Assembly (NCBI GenBank): GCA_016550485.1
Contig: JABXGV010000141.1
Coordinates: 1 to 11,470 of the forward strand
Origin: an archaeon
Lineage (GTDB): Archaea > Asgardarchaeota > Hermodarchaeia > Hermodarchaeales > Hermodarchaeaceae
Direction of reading: 5' to 3'
Length of the DNA: 11,470 nucleotides
Position numbers and translations under genes: made by a program. Shown in pieces: positions 6,010 to 11,470 of this stretch (the stretch's first letter is position 1; every line of letters begins with the position of its first letter). The notes beneath the pieces were generated by a model. That model was not told the DNA's origin. It did no database searches and saw nothing but the letters and a program-made list of their open reading frames with translations.

Positions 6010-7505
6010 CACTTTGTTACCCAAATGTGTATGCAGCGGGGATGACAAGCTTAGCAACACATCTGCTCTATTACTTATTCAATAGTAAAGATGATGTTGT
6101 GTGTGAGAGGGTTTTCTATGAAGCAAATGAAGTACCCTACTCTTTGGAATCAAGACAACCCCTTTCACGGTTTGATGTTATTGCGTTTTCCCTCCAATTT
6201 GAAGTGGACTACTCTCGTGCAGTAGAAATGTTGGTTCGCTCTAATATTCCCCCTTTATCAGCTGAACGTAATCGACCTTGGGTTATTGCAGGTGGACCCT
6301 GTGCCATGGAAAACCCTTTCCCAATGCTACCCTTTGTTGACGCCTTTCTCATTGGTGACCTAGAACCAGTATGTAATTCACTTATTGATGCACTGATTCA
6401 GGCAAAATCAAAGGTTGAACTAGATTCCTTATTAGATGAGCATTTCTTCTTATCAGGGCGCGATGGAGCACAACGGTCGTTTACAATCAACCTTGATGCT
6501 GAACCGCATTCAATATGCCAGATACTCCCTGAACCCCCATATTCCTCATCAATTGAACCCGCGTTTGGTCGAAGCCTGCTCGTCGAAGTTTCGCGTGGGT
6601 GTAACCGGCGCTGTAATTTCTGTCTAACCAGCTACCAGAGTGGTCCCTGCCGTGAACGTAGCTTAGGTACTCTCGAGAACATTATTGATGAAGGAATACG
6701 ATGTACAGGCGTCGAAAAAGTAGCGCTGATTGCTTCAGGTCTAGCTGATTACTCCCATCTTGGGAGTTTGTTAAACTCCATTGTTACTAGAGGACTACAG
6801 CTTTCAATACCAGCACTCCGTGCTGATTTAACTGATTTCTCTATTCTCGAATTAGTATCGCGGGGAGGTCAACGAACATTGACTCTTGCACCAGAGGCTG
6901 GCTCACAAAGGTTACGTGATGTAATAGCGAAAGGGATTCCCGACGCGGATTTTCATGAAATTATTAATGCGGCAATTAAGGCGGGTTTCAATCTGTTCAA
7001 GCTTTACTTCCTTGTCGGGTTACCTACCGAGACTGAAGAAGATATCACAGCGATATCAGAGTTTGGTAAGAGCCTTCTAAAATTATCGCCGCAGCGTCAT
7101 AGGCTCCATGTGAGCATTTCACCGTTTGTACCCAAGCCACATACACCCTTTCAATGGTGTGGTCTTATGCCGCTATCGCTATTGAAGAAGCGGTTGTCAG
7201 TACTGAAAAAGGCGTTTCGCATTGGTAGGATAAAGCTTGACTTAGCAAACCCCCGGTGGAGCGTTATACAATCCGCTCTTTCAAGGGGGACCACTGAGAT
7301 TGCGCCAGTGATTCTTGCCGTAGCGAAAGAGGGACCGCAGACCGCAGGAACATGGTTCCGAGCCGCCAAACAACTTGGAGTCAGCTTAGAGGCTTTAGCG
7401 ACAAGGCAGCTCTCCACGACGGACTCGTTACCATGGGAAGTTTTAGACGTGGGGCTCGAACGGAAGGTTTTATTGCATAGATTTAGAAAACTAGTCAGAA
7501 ACTGA
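5943..7505 (+). CDS. B12-binding-domain-type radical SAM protein of unknown substrate
   Basis: Radical SAM enzyme of the COG1032 type with an N-terminal cobalamin-binding-like Rossmann domain. The N-terminus (PRFLRERN then KKDW, LRIALCYPNVYAAGM) resembles the TIGR03960-type family. GGPCAMENP (117-125) and FLIGDLEP (135-142) are conserved in its B12-like domain, although the cobalamin DxHxxG motif is not seen, so cofactor binding is doubtful. The 4Fe-4S motif is C220-x3-C224-x2-C227 in SRGCNRRCNFC. TLAPEAGSQRLRD (313-325) and FLVGLPTETEED (357-368) are typical radical SAM barrel elements. The length is 520 residues. The TTG at 5943 follows directly after an in-frame TAG and the next in-frame start is Met34, so the TTG is forced. 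Family members are uncharacterised; no substrate can be assigned. No DUF2344 partner is visible. Confidence 0.85.
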   Translation: MPRFLRERNVVKKDWRKVKLRIALCYPNVYAAGMTSLATHLLYYLFNSKDDVVCERVFYEANEVPYSLESRQPLSRFDVIAFSLQFEVDYSRAVEMLVRSNIPPLSAERNRPWVIAGGPCAMENPFPMLPFVDAFLIGDLEPVCNSLIDALIQAKSKVELDSLLDEHFFLSGRDGAQRSFTINLDAEPHSICQILPEPPYSSSIEPAFGRSLLVEVSRGCNRRCNFCLTSYQSGPCRERSLGTLENIIDEGIRCTGVEKVALIASGLADYSHLGSLLNSIVTRGLQLSIPALRADLTDFSILELVSRGGQRTLTLAPEAGSQRLRDVIAKGIPDADFHEIINAAIKAGFNLFKLYFLVGLPTETEEDITAISEFGKSLLKLSPQRHRLHVSISPFVPKPHTPFQWCGLMPLSLLKKRLSVLKKAFRIGRIKLDLANPRWSVIQSALSRGTTEIAPVILAVAKEGPQTAGTWFRAAKQLGVSLEALATRQLSTTDSLPWEVLDVGLERKVLLHRFRKLVRN

Positions 7506-7518
7506 AAAATGGGCGAAT

Positions 7519-7950
7519 ATGTTGGTGAAAGAAAAGAGCAAGCAACGTAGTACAAAAGAAGATGAAAGACAAGCTCCCAAAACAGAGAGACCAGATTCGG
7601 AGACTGATCAATGGCAACAATTTCGAAGGAGGTTCCCTCATCTTGCTGCAGAGCTTGAAGCATCAGAGGCTCGTGTGCGAATTGACGGAGTTCGTTGGGA
7701 GGAAACCGAGCAAATACCAGCAGCTGTCCCATCTTCTCGTGGAAAATTCACCAGCTATTCACCGGACCCGATAGACTTCATTCGTCGCTGTGAAACTAAA
7801 GAACAGGCTCTTGAGATAATTGCATTTTTAGAAAAAAGAAAGGAAATCAATTCAGCTTATGCTGAATCCCTGAGGCATCAGCTCCAAACTCGTGGTCTTG
7901 AGAGCTTTGGGCCAAGAAAGACCTGGGGTCATTATGAGCGCCAAGGCTAA
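7519..7950 (+). CDS. conserved archaeal protein, DUF2095-like
   Basis: A 143-residue soluble protein with a charged, probably disordered N-terminus (1-30). A short segment WQQFRRRFPHLAAELE with VRIDGVRW follows, then a helical C-terminal domain, PDPIDFIRRCETKEQALEII (82-101), FLEKRKEINSAYAESLRHQL and GLESFGPRKTWGHY. From memory this pattern matches an archaea-specific uncharacterised family (DUF2095), but I could not check it. No catalytic motif is evident. ATG at 7519 is the given start; GTG at 7525 is an alternative, and no strong Shine-Dalgarno site distinguishes them. It follows the radical SAM gene after 13 nt and its stop lies 3 nt from the stop of the convergent GTPase gene. Confidence 0.78.
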   Translation: MLVKEKSKQRSTKEDERQAPKTERPDSETDQWQQFRRRFPHLAAELEASEARVRIDGVRWEETEQIPAAVPSSRGKFTSYSPDPIDFIRRCETKEQALEIIAFLEKRKEINSAYAESLRHQLQTRGLESFGPRKTWGHYERQG

Positions 7951-7953
7951 GGA

Positions 7954-9162
7954 CTAATGGGTAGCAGCTGCCGCAACGATACGAATAACATCATTAGCTT
8001 TGAGTTCATAATTCTCGCTTAATCGCTTCTTTGTACGCGCATCGAGGGCATGAATGAAAGTTTCGCCTAAATCTGTATGAATTTTGTAGGCTAGTTGTCT
8101 CGCGGTAGTGCCTTTCGGAACTAGATAGATATCTGGTAAGACGTTTCCATCATGATCGCATAGCTTCCCAACGTCTTCAACTGGATAGACTGGGATTAGT
8201 TGGAGTACATCGAAAACTATTGTATTAATAACACGCTGTACACCTGTTGAACCATATTTGTCTAGTATTTCTTTTTGTACGCGTGCGAGCTGTTGCTTCT
8301 CATTGTCGCTAAGAGCTTCAGAACGAAGTATTTTGAAATGAGAGTCACCTGGCTGGTATTTAATTATGCCTTTCTCACCTAATGTTCTGAGTGCGAATTC
8401 ACTAGCTGCACTACATGGGATGACTTGGTAGTCAGATAACCGCTGAAGCTTCTCTAAATGGGCAGCCGCTTGTGGACGGTCCATCTTGTTTGCCGCGATT
8501 ATCATCGGTTTTGCATGACGTCTCAACAATTGACTAAAGGTGAATAAGTCAGATTCAGACCAGCTTGTGGGCTTCTTTGTCTTGAGTTTAGCTTCTAACA
8601 TAGCTGCCCGGATTGCATTTTCATCGAAATTTAGACCTGAGAGCCTCTCTGCAAGTAGTTTACTTAGGCTCAGCTTTTCCGTTTCTGTGCGTCTAGAAAT
8701 ATGGCGCCAATCACGCTGAATAATCTGGACAATCCACATTGAAATCTCACGTTCCAGAAACCCCACGTCTTCGCAAGGATTCCAAGAGCCAGGTTCAACA
8801 TCACGTCCCTCCGCATCCAGTGATCCAGAAGCATCAACAATGTGAATAAAGGCGTCAGCGCGACGTAACTCATCAAGGAATTTGTTACCTCGGCCTCGTC
8901 CAGCATGTGCATCTGGTACCAACCCAGCAACATCTAACATATCAACAGGGGCCAATCTTGTTCCCTCTCTGCAAACTGAGTTCCGTGGATTATCTTTCAC
9001 ACCAAACTCTTTGCACACACAATCTATCCGCACATAGGCAGTACCAGGATTTGGCTCGATTGTTGTGAATGGATAGGCACCCACTTTTGCTGCGGTACGG
9101 CAAGCAGCATTTAGAAAAGTGCTCTTCCCAGAAGATGGTTTACCAACAATGCCAACGAGCAT
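7954..9162 (-). CDS. ychF: YchF/OLA1-like translation-associated GTPase/ATPase with TGS domain
   Basis: Obg-family P-loop NTPase of the YchF/OLA1 group, cytoplasmic and ribosome-associated in studied members. Numbering from the ATG at 9162 gives 402 residues. Walker A is GKPSSGKST (7-15); switch I lies in YPFTTIEPNPG; Walker B/G3 is DVAG (77-80) followed by GLVPDAHAGRGRGNKFLDE; G4 is NKMD (225-228). The C-terminal TGS domain runs from about 317 to 398 (LPDIYLVPKGTTARQLAYKIH then NDVIRIV). The archaeal cysteine cluster CVCKEFGVKDNPRNSVC is present between the switch regions. The ATG at 9162 is preferred over GTG at 9171 because a GGTGGG site lies correctly upstream; the GTG has none. It stands alone on the minus strand, divergent from serA. 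Confidence 0.93.
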   Translation of the reverse strand: MLVGIVGKPSSGKSTFLNAACRTAAKVGAYPFTTIEPNPGTAYVRIDCVCKEFGVKDNPRNSVCREGTRLAPVDMLDVAGLVPDAHAGRGRGNKFLDELRRADAFIHIVDASGSLDAEGRDVEPGSWNPCEDVGFLEREISMWIVQIIQRDWRHISRRTETEKLSLSKLLAERLSGLNFDENAIRAAMLEAKLKTKKPTSWSESDLFTFSQLLRRHAKPMIIAANKMDRPQAAAHLEKLQRLSDYQVIPCSAASEFALRTLGEKGIIKYQPGDSHFKILRSEALSDNEKQQLARVQKEILDKYGSTGVQRVINTIVFDVLQLIPVYPVEDVGKLCDHDGNVLPDIYLVPKGTTARQLAYKIHTDLGETFIHALDARTKKRLSENYELKANDVIRIVAAAATH

Positions 9163-9166
9163 AACA

Positions 9167-9172
9167 CCCACC
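9167..9172 (-). promoter_or_regulatory. Shine-Dalgarno site deciding the YchF-like start
   Basis: On the minus strand GGTGGG lies 4 nt before the ATG at 9162. The alternative GTG at 9171 overlaps this site and has only AT-rich sequence before it, so translation probably starts at the ATG. Confidence 0.55.
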
Positions 9173-9244
9173 AGTTAAGATATAATGGTATGTCCATAAG
9201 ATAAATGAAATTGATTTCCCTCTTTGGTGCCTGAATCCACTATA
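9173..9244. promoter_or_regulatory. shared divergent promoter region of ychF-like gene and serA
   Basis: This short gap separates the divergent starts. It holds TATA-like sequences usable in both directions: ATAAGATAAATG at 9197-9208 on the plus strand and ATTATATC near 9178-9187 read on the minus strand. Both genes must be transcribed from here, but exact elements are uncertain. Confidence 0.35.
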
Positions 9245-9250
9245 GGTGAT
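9245..9250 (+). promoter_or_regulatory. Shine-Dalgarno site deciding the SerA start
   Basis: GGTGAT, an exact archaeal Shine-Dalgarno core, lies 4 nt before the ATG at 9255. It contains the in-frame GTG at 9246, which would begin inside its own binding site, so the ATG is chosen. Confidence 0.65.
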
Positions 9251-9254
9251 ACGA

Positions 9255-10193
9255 ATGACAGAAACGAGCCGCGTCTTAGTGACAGACCCCATTCACAAAG
9301 ACGCGATTTCCCGTATGGAAACTGCTGGACTAGAAGTAGTAGTTCGTACAGATATCTCTGCAGATGAATTACTGCAAGTTATCGGTGAGTACGACGCAAT
9401 TGTAGTGCGAGGGCGAACTAAAGTGACGAGTGAAGTGATCAGGGCTGGGCAGCGGTTAAAGATTATAGGCAGATCTGGCGTAGGATTGGATAATGTTGAT
9501 CGAGCAGCTGCCAAAGAGCGTGGAATTCATGTTGTTAATTCCCCTGAGGGCCCCTCAGTTTCTGTTGCCGAGTTAGTGTTTGCGCTTACCTTCAGTGTTC
9601 TTCGGAGAGTATCATTCGCGGATCAGGGGATGAGGACAGGTAAATGGTTGAAAAAGGCTTGCAAGGGTAATGAGCTAAAGGGGAGAACATTGGGTATCAT
9701 CGGATTTGGTTTCATCGGCGAAGAAGTAGCGAAGCGGGCTCTAGCCTTTGGTATGCAAGTATTAGCTTACGATATACTCCCAGATCGTATTGAGGTGATT
9801 AAAACAATCGGCGCTGATTATAAACCACTCGAGGAATTGTTAGCTGATTCAGATATTCTTACCATCCATGTGCCTCTAAATCCAAAGACTAAGGGACTCA
9901 TTGGTACTGCTGAAATTGCTAAGATGCGAAAGGGAGCAATAATAATCAACACATCAAGAGGAGGCATCGTAGATGAAAAGGCGTTATACGAAGCCTTGGT
10001 TTCCGAGAAACTTGGTGGGGCAGGACTGGATGTATTTTCCGAAGAACCACCGTTTCAAAACGAGCTACTCTGCAAAATTATAGCCTTCTCTAATGTTGTA
10101 TCAACACCACATATCGGGGCGATGACGATAGAAGCCGAGCTTGCTAATTCTATGATTATCGCTGAAAAGCTTCTGAAGCATCTGAAGCAATAA
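9255..10193 (+). CDS. serA: D-3-phosphoglycerate dehydrogenase-like D-2-hydroxyacid dehydrogenase (short form)
   Basis: NAD-dependent dehydrogenase of the D-2-hydroxyacid family. The best match is D-3-phosphoglycerate dehydrogenase, the first step of serine synthesis from 3-phosphoglycerate. From the ATG it has 312 residues: VVRGRTKV (50-57), GRSGVGLDN (72-80), NSPEGPSVSVAE (95-106), the Rossmann motif G150-F-G152-x2-G155, and D173 at the end of the next strand, which favours NAD over NADP. Catalytic R235 (TSRGG), E264 (FSEEP) and H286 (TPHIGA) are all present. It stops directly after the catalytic domains and has no C-terminal ACT or ASB regulatory domain, so allosteric serine feedback through ACT is unlikely. 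Other 2-hydroxyacid substrates cannot be excluded. It appears monocistronic. Confidence 0.9.
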   Translation: MTETSRVLVTDPIHKDAISRMETAGLEVVVRTDISADELLQVIGEYDAIVVRGRTKVTSEVIRAGQRLKIIGRSGVGLDNVDRAAAKERGIHVVNSPEGPSVSVAELVFALTFSVLRRVSFADQGMRTGKWLKKACKGNELKGRTLGIIGFGFIGEEVAKRALAFGMQVLAYDILPDRIEVIKTIGADYKPLEELLADSDILTIHVPLNPKTKGLIGTAEIAKMRKGAIIINTSRGGIVDEKALYEALVSEKLGGAGLDVFSEEPPFQNELLCKIIAFSNVVSTPHIGAMTIEAELANSMIIAEKLLKHLKQ

Positions 10194-10211
10194 TCAAGCG
10201 AGCCTTCAAGG

Positions 10212-10229
10212 GCTTCCCGAAGCTTTTTT
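10212..10229 (+). terminator. hairpin plus T-run after serA
   Basis: GCTT and AAGC form a perfect 4-bp stem around CCCG, followed at once by six T bases. This looks like an intrinsic terminator for serA, 18 nt after its stop. An additional AGCC/GGCT pair (10201-10204 with 10211-10214) offers an alternative fold. The T-run is shared with the next TATA box. Confidence 0.45.
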
Positions 10230-10232
10230 ATA
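10224..10232 (+). promoter_or_regulatory. candidate TATA box of rpl15e
   Basis: TTTTTTATA is preceded by CCGAAGC, a BRE-like purine stretch. It predicts transcription start near 10253-10257 and a leader of about 90 nt before the eL15 ATG. It overlaps the serA terminator T-run. Confidence 0.45.
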
Positions 10233-10234
10233 CT

Positions 10235-10293
10235 GATTGGCGGTTCGCTAACTCCAATCGCCGTCCTATTGGGGGCCACGGCTTTGTCCCAAT
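10235..10293 (+). repeat. paired ATTGG/CCAAT inverted repeats upstream of rpl15e
   Basis: Two perfect 6-bp inverted repeats lie in tandem. GATTGG (10235-10240) pairs with CCAATC (10254-10259), and GTT/AAC inside the loop can extend it around CGCT. ATTGGG (10268-10273) pairs with CCCAAT (10288-10293). They could be leader RNA hairpins or a DNA-binding site with alternating ATTGG and CCAAT words. The first spans the predicted transcription start, so it may act as DNA rather than RNA. No known riboswitch or box C/D RNA is recognised. Confidence 0.4.
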
Positions 10294-10344
10294 TCTGATG
10301 CGGCTGATACCCGAATACCTGCACCTAACGGAGATTTAATACAA

Positions 10345-10920
10345 ATGTACAAATTTGTTGGAGAGCTATACGCGCATCACGAAAAGAACTTGAAGGAACT
10401 GACTTGGCAGCGTCTAATTAAGTGGCGAAAGCAACCCGCAACGGTTCGCATCGAGCGGCCCACTCGTATTGACCGCGCTCGCCAAGTGGGTTATCGGGCT
10501 AAACAAGGTTACATCATTGTCCGCCATAGGATAAGTCGCGGGTCTAGACGAAAGCCCCGACCAACAATGGGACGAAAACCGAAGAAAATGGGAACAGTAA
10601 AGATTACTCCAGGTAAGAGTAGGCAGTGGATTGCAGAGGAACGTGTTGCCCGTAAATATCCCAATCTTCGCGTTATTGGTTCATATTGGGTGGCTGAAGA
10701 TGGTAAATATCTATGGCATGAAGTGATATTAGTCGACCCAGCACATCCTGTTATTAAGGCTGATTCCCGTATTAACTGGGTTTGTGATTCCGTACACAGA
10801 GGTCGTGTGTTCCGCGGGTTATCTCCGGCTGGAAAGACTTCGCGTGGTCTGCGAAAACGTGGAACTGGCGCTGAGAAGGTCCGACCGAGTATCCGAGCGC
10901 ATCACCGACGTGGTAAGTAA
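10345..10920 (+). CDS. rpl15e: 50S ribosomal protein eL15
   Basis: Large-subunit protein of archaea and eukaryotes, strongly basic and embedded in 23S rRNA. Diagnostic blocks are MYKFVGELYA at the start, QRLIKWRKQPATVRIERPTR (23-42), RARQVGYRAKQGYIIVR (44-60), SRRKPRPTMGRKPKK (67-81), the segment NLRVIGSYWVAEDGKYLWHE and the terminal SVHRGRVFRGLSPAGKTSRGL. The length of 191 residues is typical. GGAGAT at 10330-10335 is the probable Shine-Dalgarno site, about 10 nt from the ATG. The gene is followed after 29 nt by a PF01877-type RNA-binding protein and then Rpp30, the familiar start of the archaeal exosome/RNase P gene neighbourhood. Confidence 0.97.
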   Translation: MYKFVGELYAHHEKNLKELTWQRLIKWRKQPATVRIERPTRIDRARQVGYRAKQGYIIVRHRISRGSRRKPRPTMGRKPKKMGTVKITPGKSRQWIAEERVARKYPNLRVIGSYWVAEDGKYLWHEVILVDPAHPVIKADSRINWVCDSVHRGRVFRGLSPAGKTSRGLRKRGTGAEKVRPSIRAHHRRGK

Positions 10921-10949
10921 TTCTACTTATAGAAGTCTGAGGGAAGGAT

Positions 10950-11408
10950 GTGCTGGTGCCAGAACCAGGGCCAACCAGCTTTGTAGTTAGTACATTCGTA
11001 CATGCTACTGAAGACGAGGAAAAAGTTCTAAACGCTATCAAGACACTTCTAGTAGGGGAAGTATGGGAAGCGGTTCAAATTAAGCGAAAATCACTGAGAG
11101 GGCACTTTCATAATCCACTATTACGAGTCACAGTGACATTAAGTGACCACTCTCTTATTGTGAAAACTCTGAAGTTTATTGGTTCTCAGATTTCACCACA
11201 GGAACGGGAATACCTGCAGCAAAGTCTTGATTTGCATTATGATGGAAAGAGACAACTCTTTCTACGCTTTGATAAGCAGGCATCTGCACGTGGCACCCTT
11301 CGATTTATTAAACAAGGTGACTCAATACGGTGTGTTGTGAAATTTTCAGGTCGACACTTCAATATTGAAACTTTACGCGTGCTCTGTCACAGCTTTAATC
11401 TACTTTAA
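10950..11408 (+). CDS. archaeal RNA-binding protein (PF01877, formerly DUF54)
   Basis: Small protein of an archaeal family annotated as RNA-binding and often encoded beside RNase P and exosome genes. The family signature is visible: FVHATEDEEKVLNAI (17-31), a mid-protein GHFHNPLLRVTVTLSD (51-66), then DLHYDGKRQLFLRFDKQA (94-111) and a C-terminal SIRCVVKF. The length of 152 residues fits. The GTG at 10950 is preferred because a GAGGG tract (10940-10944) lies 5 nt upstream; GTG at 10956 is possible and also shows purines upstream. Its exact biochemical role is not established; binding of structured RNA is inferred from the family. Rpp30 begins 12 nt downstream, so co-transcription with eL15 and RNase P genes is likely. 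Confidence 0.88.
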   Translation: MLVPEPGPTSFVVSTFVHATEDEEKVLNAIKTLLVGEVWEAVQIKRKSLRGHFHNPLLRVTVTLSDHSLIVKTLKFIGSQISPQEREYLQQSLDLHYDGKRQLFLRFDKQASARGTLRFIKQGDSIRCVVKFSGRHFNIETLRVLCHSFNLL

Positions 11409-11420
11409 GGGTGGTGCTGA

Positions 11421-11470
11421 ATGCAATTCTTTGATTTTCATGTTCGTCAATCGAAGCCAACGATTACTGC
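11421..11470 (+). CDS. rnp3: RNase P protein Rpp30, N-terminal fragment (cut by window edge)
   Basis: The first 16 codons of a gene that runs off the right edge. MQFFDFHVRQSKPTIT resembles the start of archaeal Rpp30, a PHP/TIM-barrel-like protein subunit of RNase P that matures tRNA 5' ends. GGTGCTGA just upstream contains a GGTG Shine-Dalgarno core. The position directly after the PF01877 RNA-binding gene is the usual one for Rpp30 in archaea. The identity rests on this short match plus synteny. Confidence 0.7.
   Translation, partial: MQFFDFHVRQSKPTIT

Noticed and set aside
7151..7732. 193-codon minus-strand ORF
   Set aside because: It is antisense to the conserved end of the radical SAM gene and the DUF2095-like gene; its product shows no recognisable domain.
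9246..9254. GTG at 9246 as SerA start
   Set aside because: The GTG is part of the GGTGAT Shine-Dalgarno sequence for the ATG at 9255.
10233..10344. tRNA or box C/D or H/ACA RNA in the serA-rpl15e gap
   Set aside because: No tRNA T-arm or acceptor pairing was found, and CTGATG/CTGA words near 10295-10307 are too close together to form C/D box spacing.
1..11470. CRISPR array, insertion sequence, phage or defence genes
   Set aside because: No regularly spaced repeats, transposase, integrase or defence domains were seen on either strand.

Overview
The window is a compact stretch of archaeal core genome. It carries archaeal/eukaryotic-type ribosomal proteins (eS27, uS15, eS1, eL15), two KEOPS subunits (Kae1, Bud32), an archaeal RecJ/GAN-type DHH nuclease, an archaeal YchF-like GTPase with a TGS domain, and the first codons of RNase P Rpp30. 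There are also BRE/TATA-like promoters, poly-T terminators and GGTG-type Shine-Dalgarno sites. Kae1 and Bud32 are adjacent but separate genes, unlike the fused protein of many methanogens. The order eS27-Kae1-Bud32-XTPase-uS15-RecJ-eS1 suggests a TACK- or Asgard-related archaeon, but this is inference and I cannot name the lineage.

Layout. (1) 1-2534, plus strand: eS27, then Kae1, Bud32 and an XTP/dITP diphosphatase, with gaps of only 10 and 7 nt among the last three. (2) 2535-5405, plus strand: uS15, the RecJ-like nuclease and eS1, with promoter-like elements before uS15 and before eS1 and an eight-T run at the end. (3) 5406-7950, plus strand: a poorly characterised operon of a 94-residue protein, a possible small ORF, a radical SAM protein and a short archaeal protein resembling DUF2095. 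(4) 7954-9162, minus strand: the YchF-like GTPase, whose stop codon lies 3 nt from that of the preceding convergent gene. (5) 9255-10193, plus strand: a short SerA-type dehydrogenase, divergent from the GTPase, ending in a terminator-like hairpin that overlaps the next promoter. (6) 10345 to the right edge, plus strand: eL15, a PF01877-type RNA-binding protein and the start of Rpp30. This is the known left end of the archaeal exosome/RNase P gene neighbourhood.

Most genes serve translation and RNA handling: ribosomal proteins, t6A modification of tRNA (Kae1, Bud32), a ribosome-linked GTPase and RNase P. Nucleotide-pool sanitation, replication or repair, and serine biosynthesis are the additions. 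No mobile element, CRISPR array, tRNA, rRNA or defence gene is visible. I found no convincing new multi-gene system. The least explained parts are the 5531-7950 operon and the ATTGG/CCAAT inverted repeats before eL15. No gene-free stretch exceeds 300 bases; the longest is about 210 bases (5319-5530) and holds a terminator and a promoter-like sequence.
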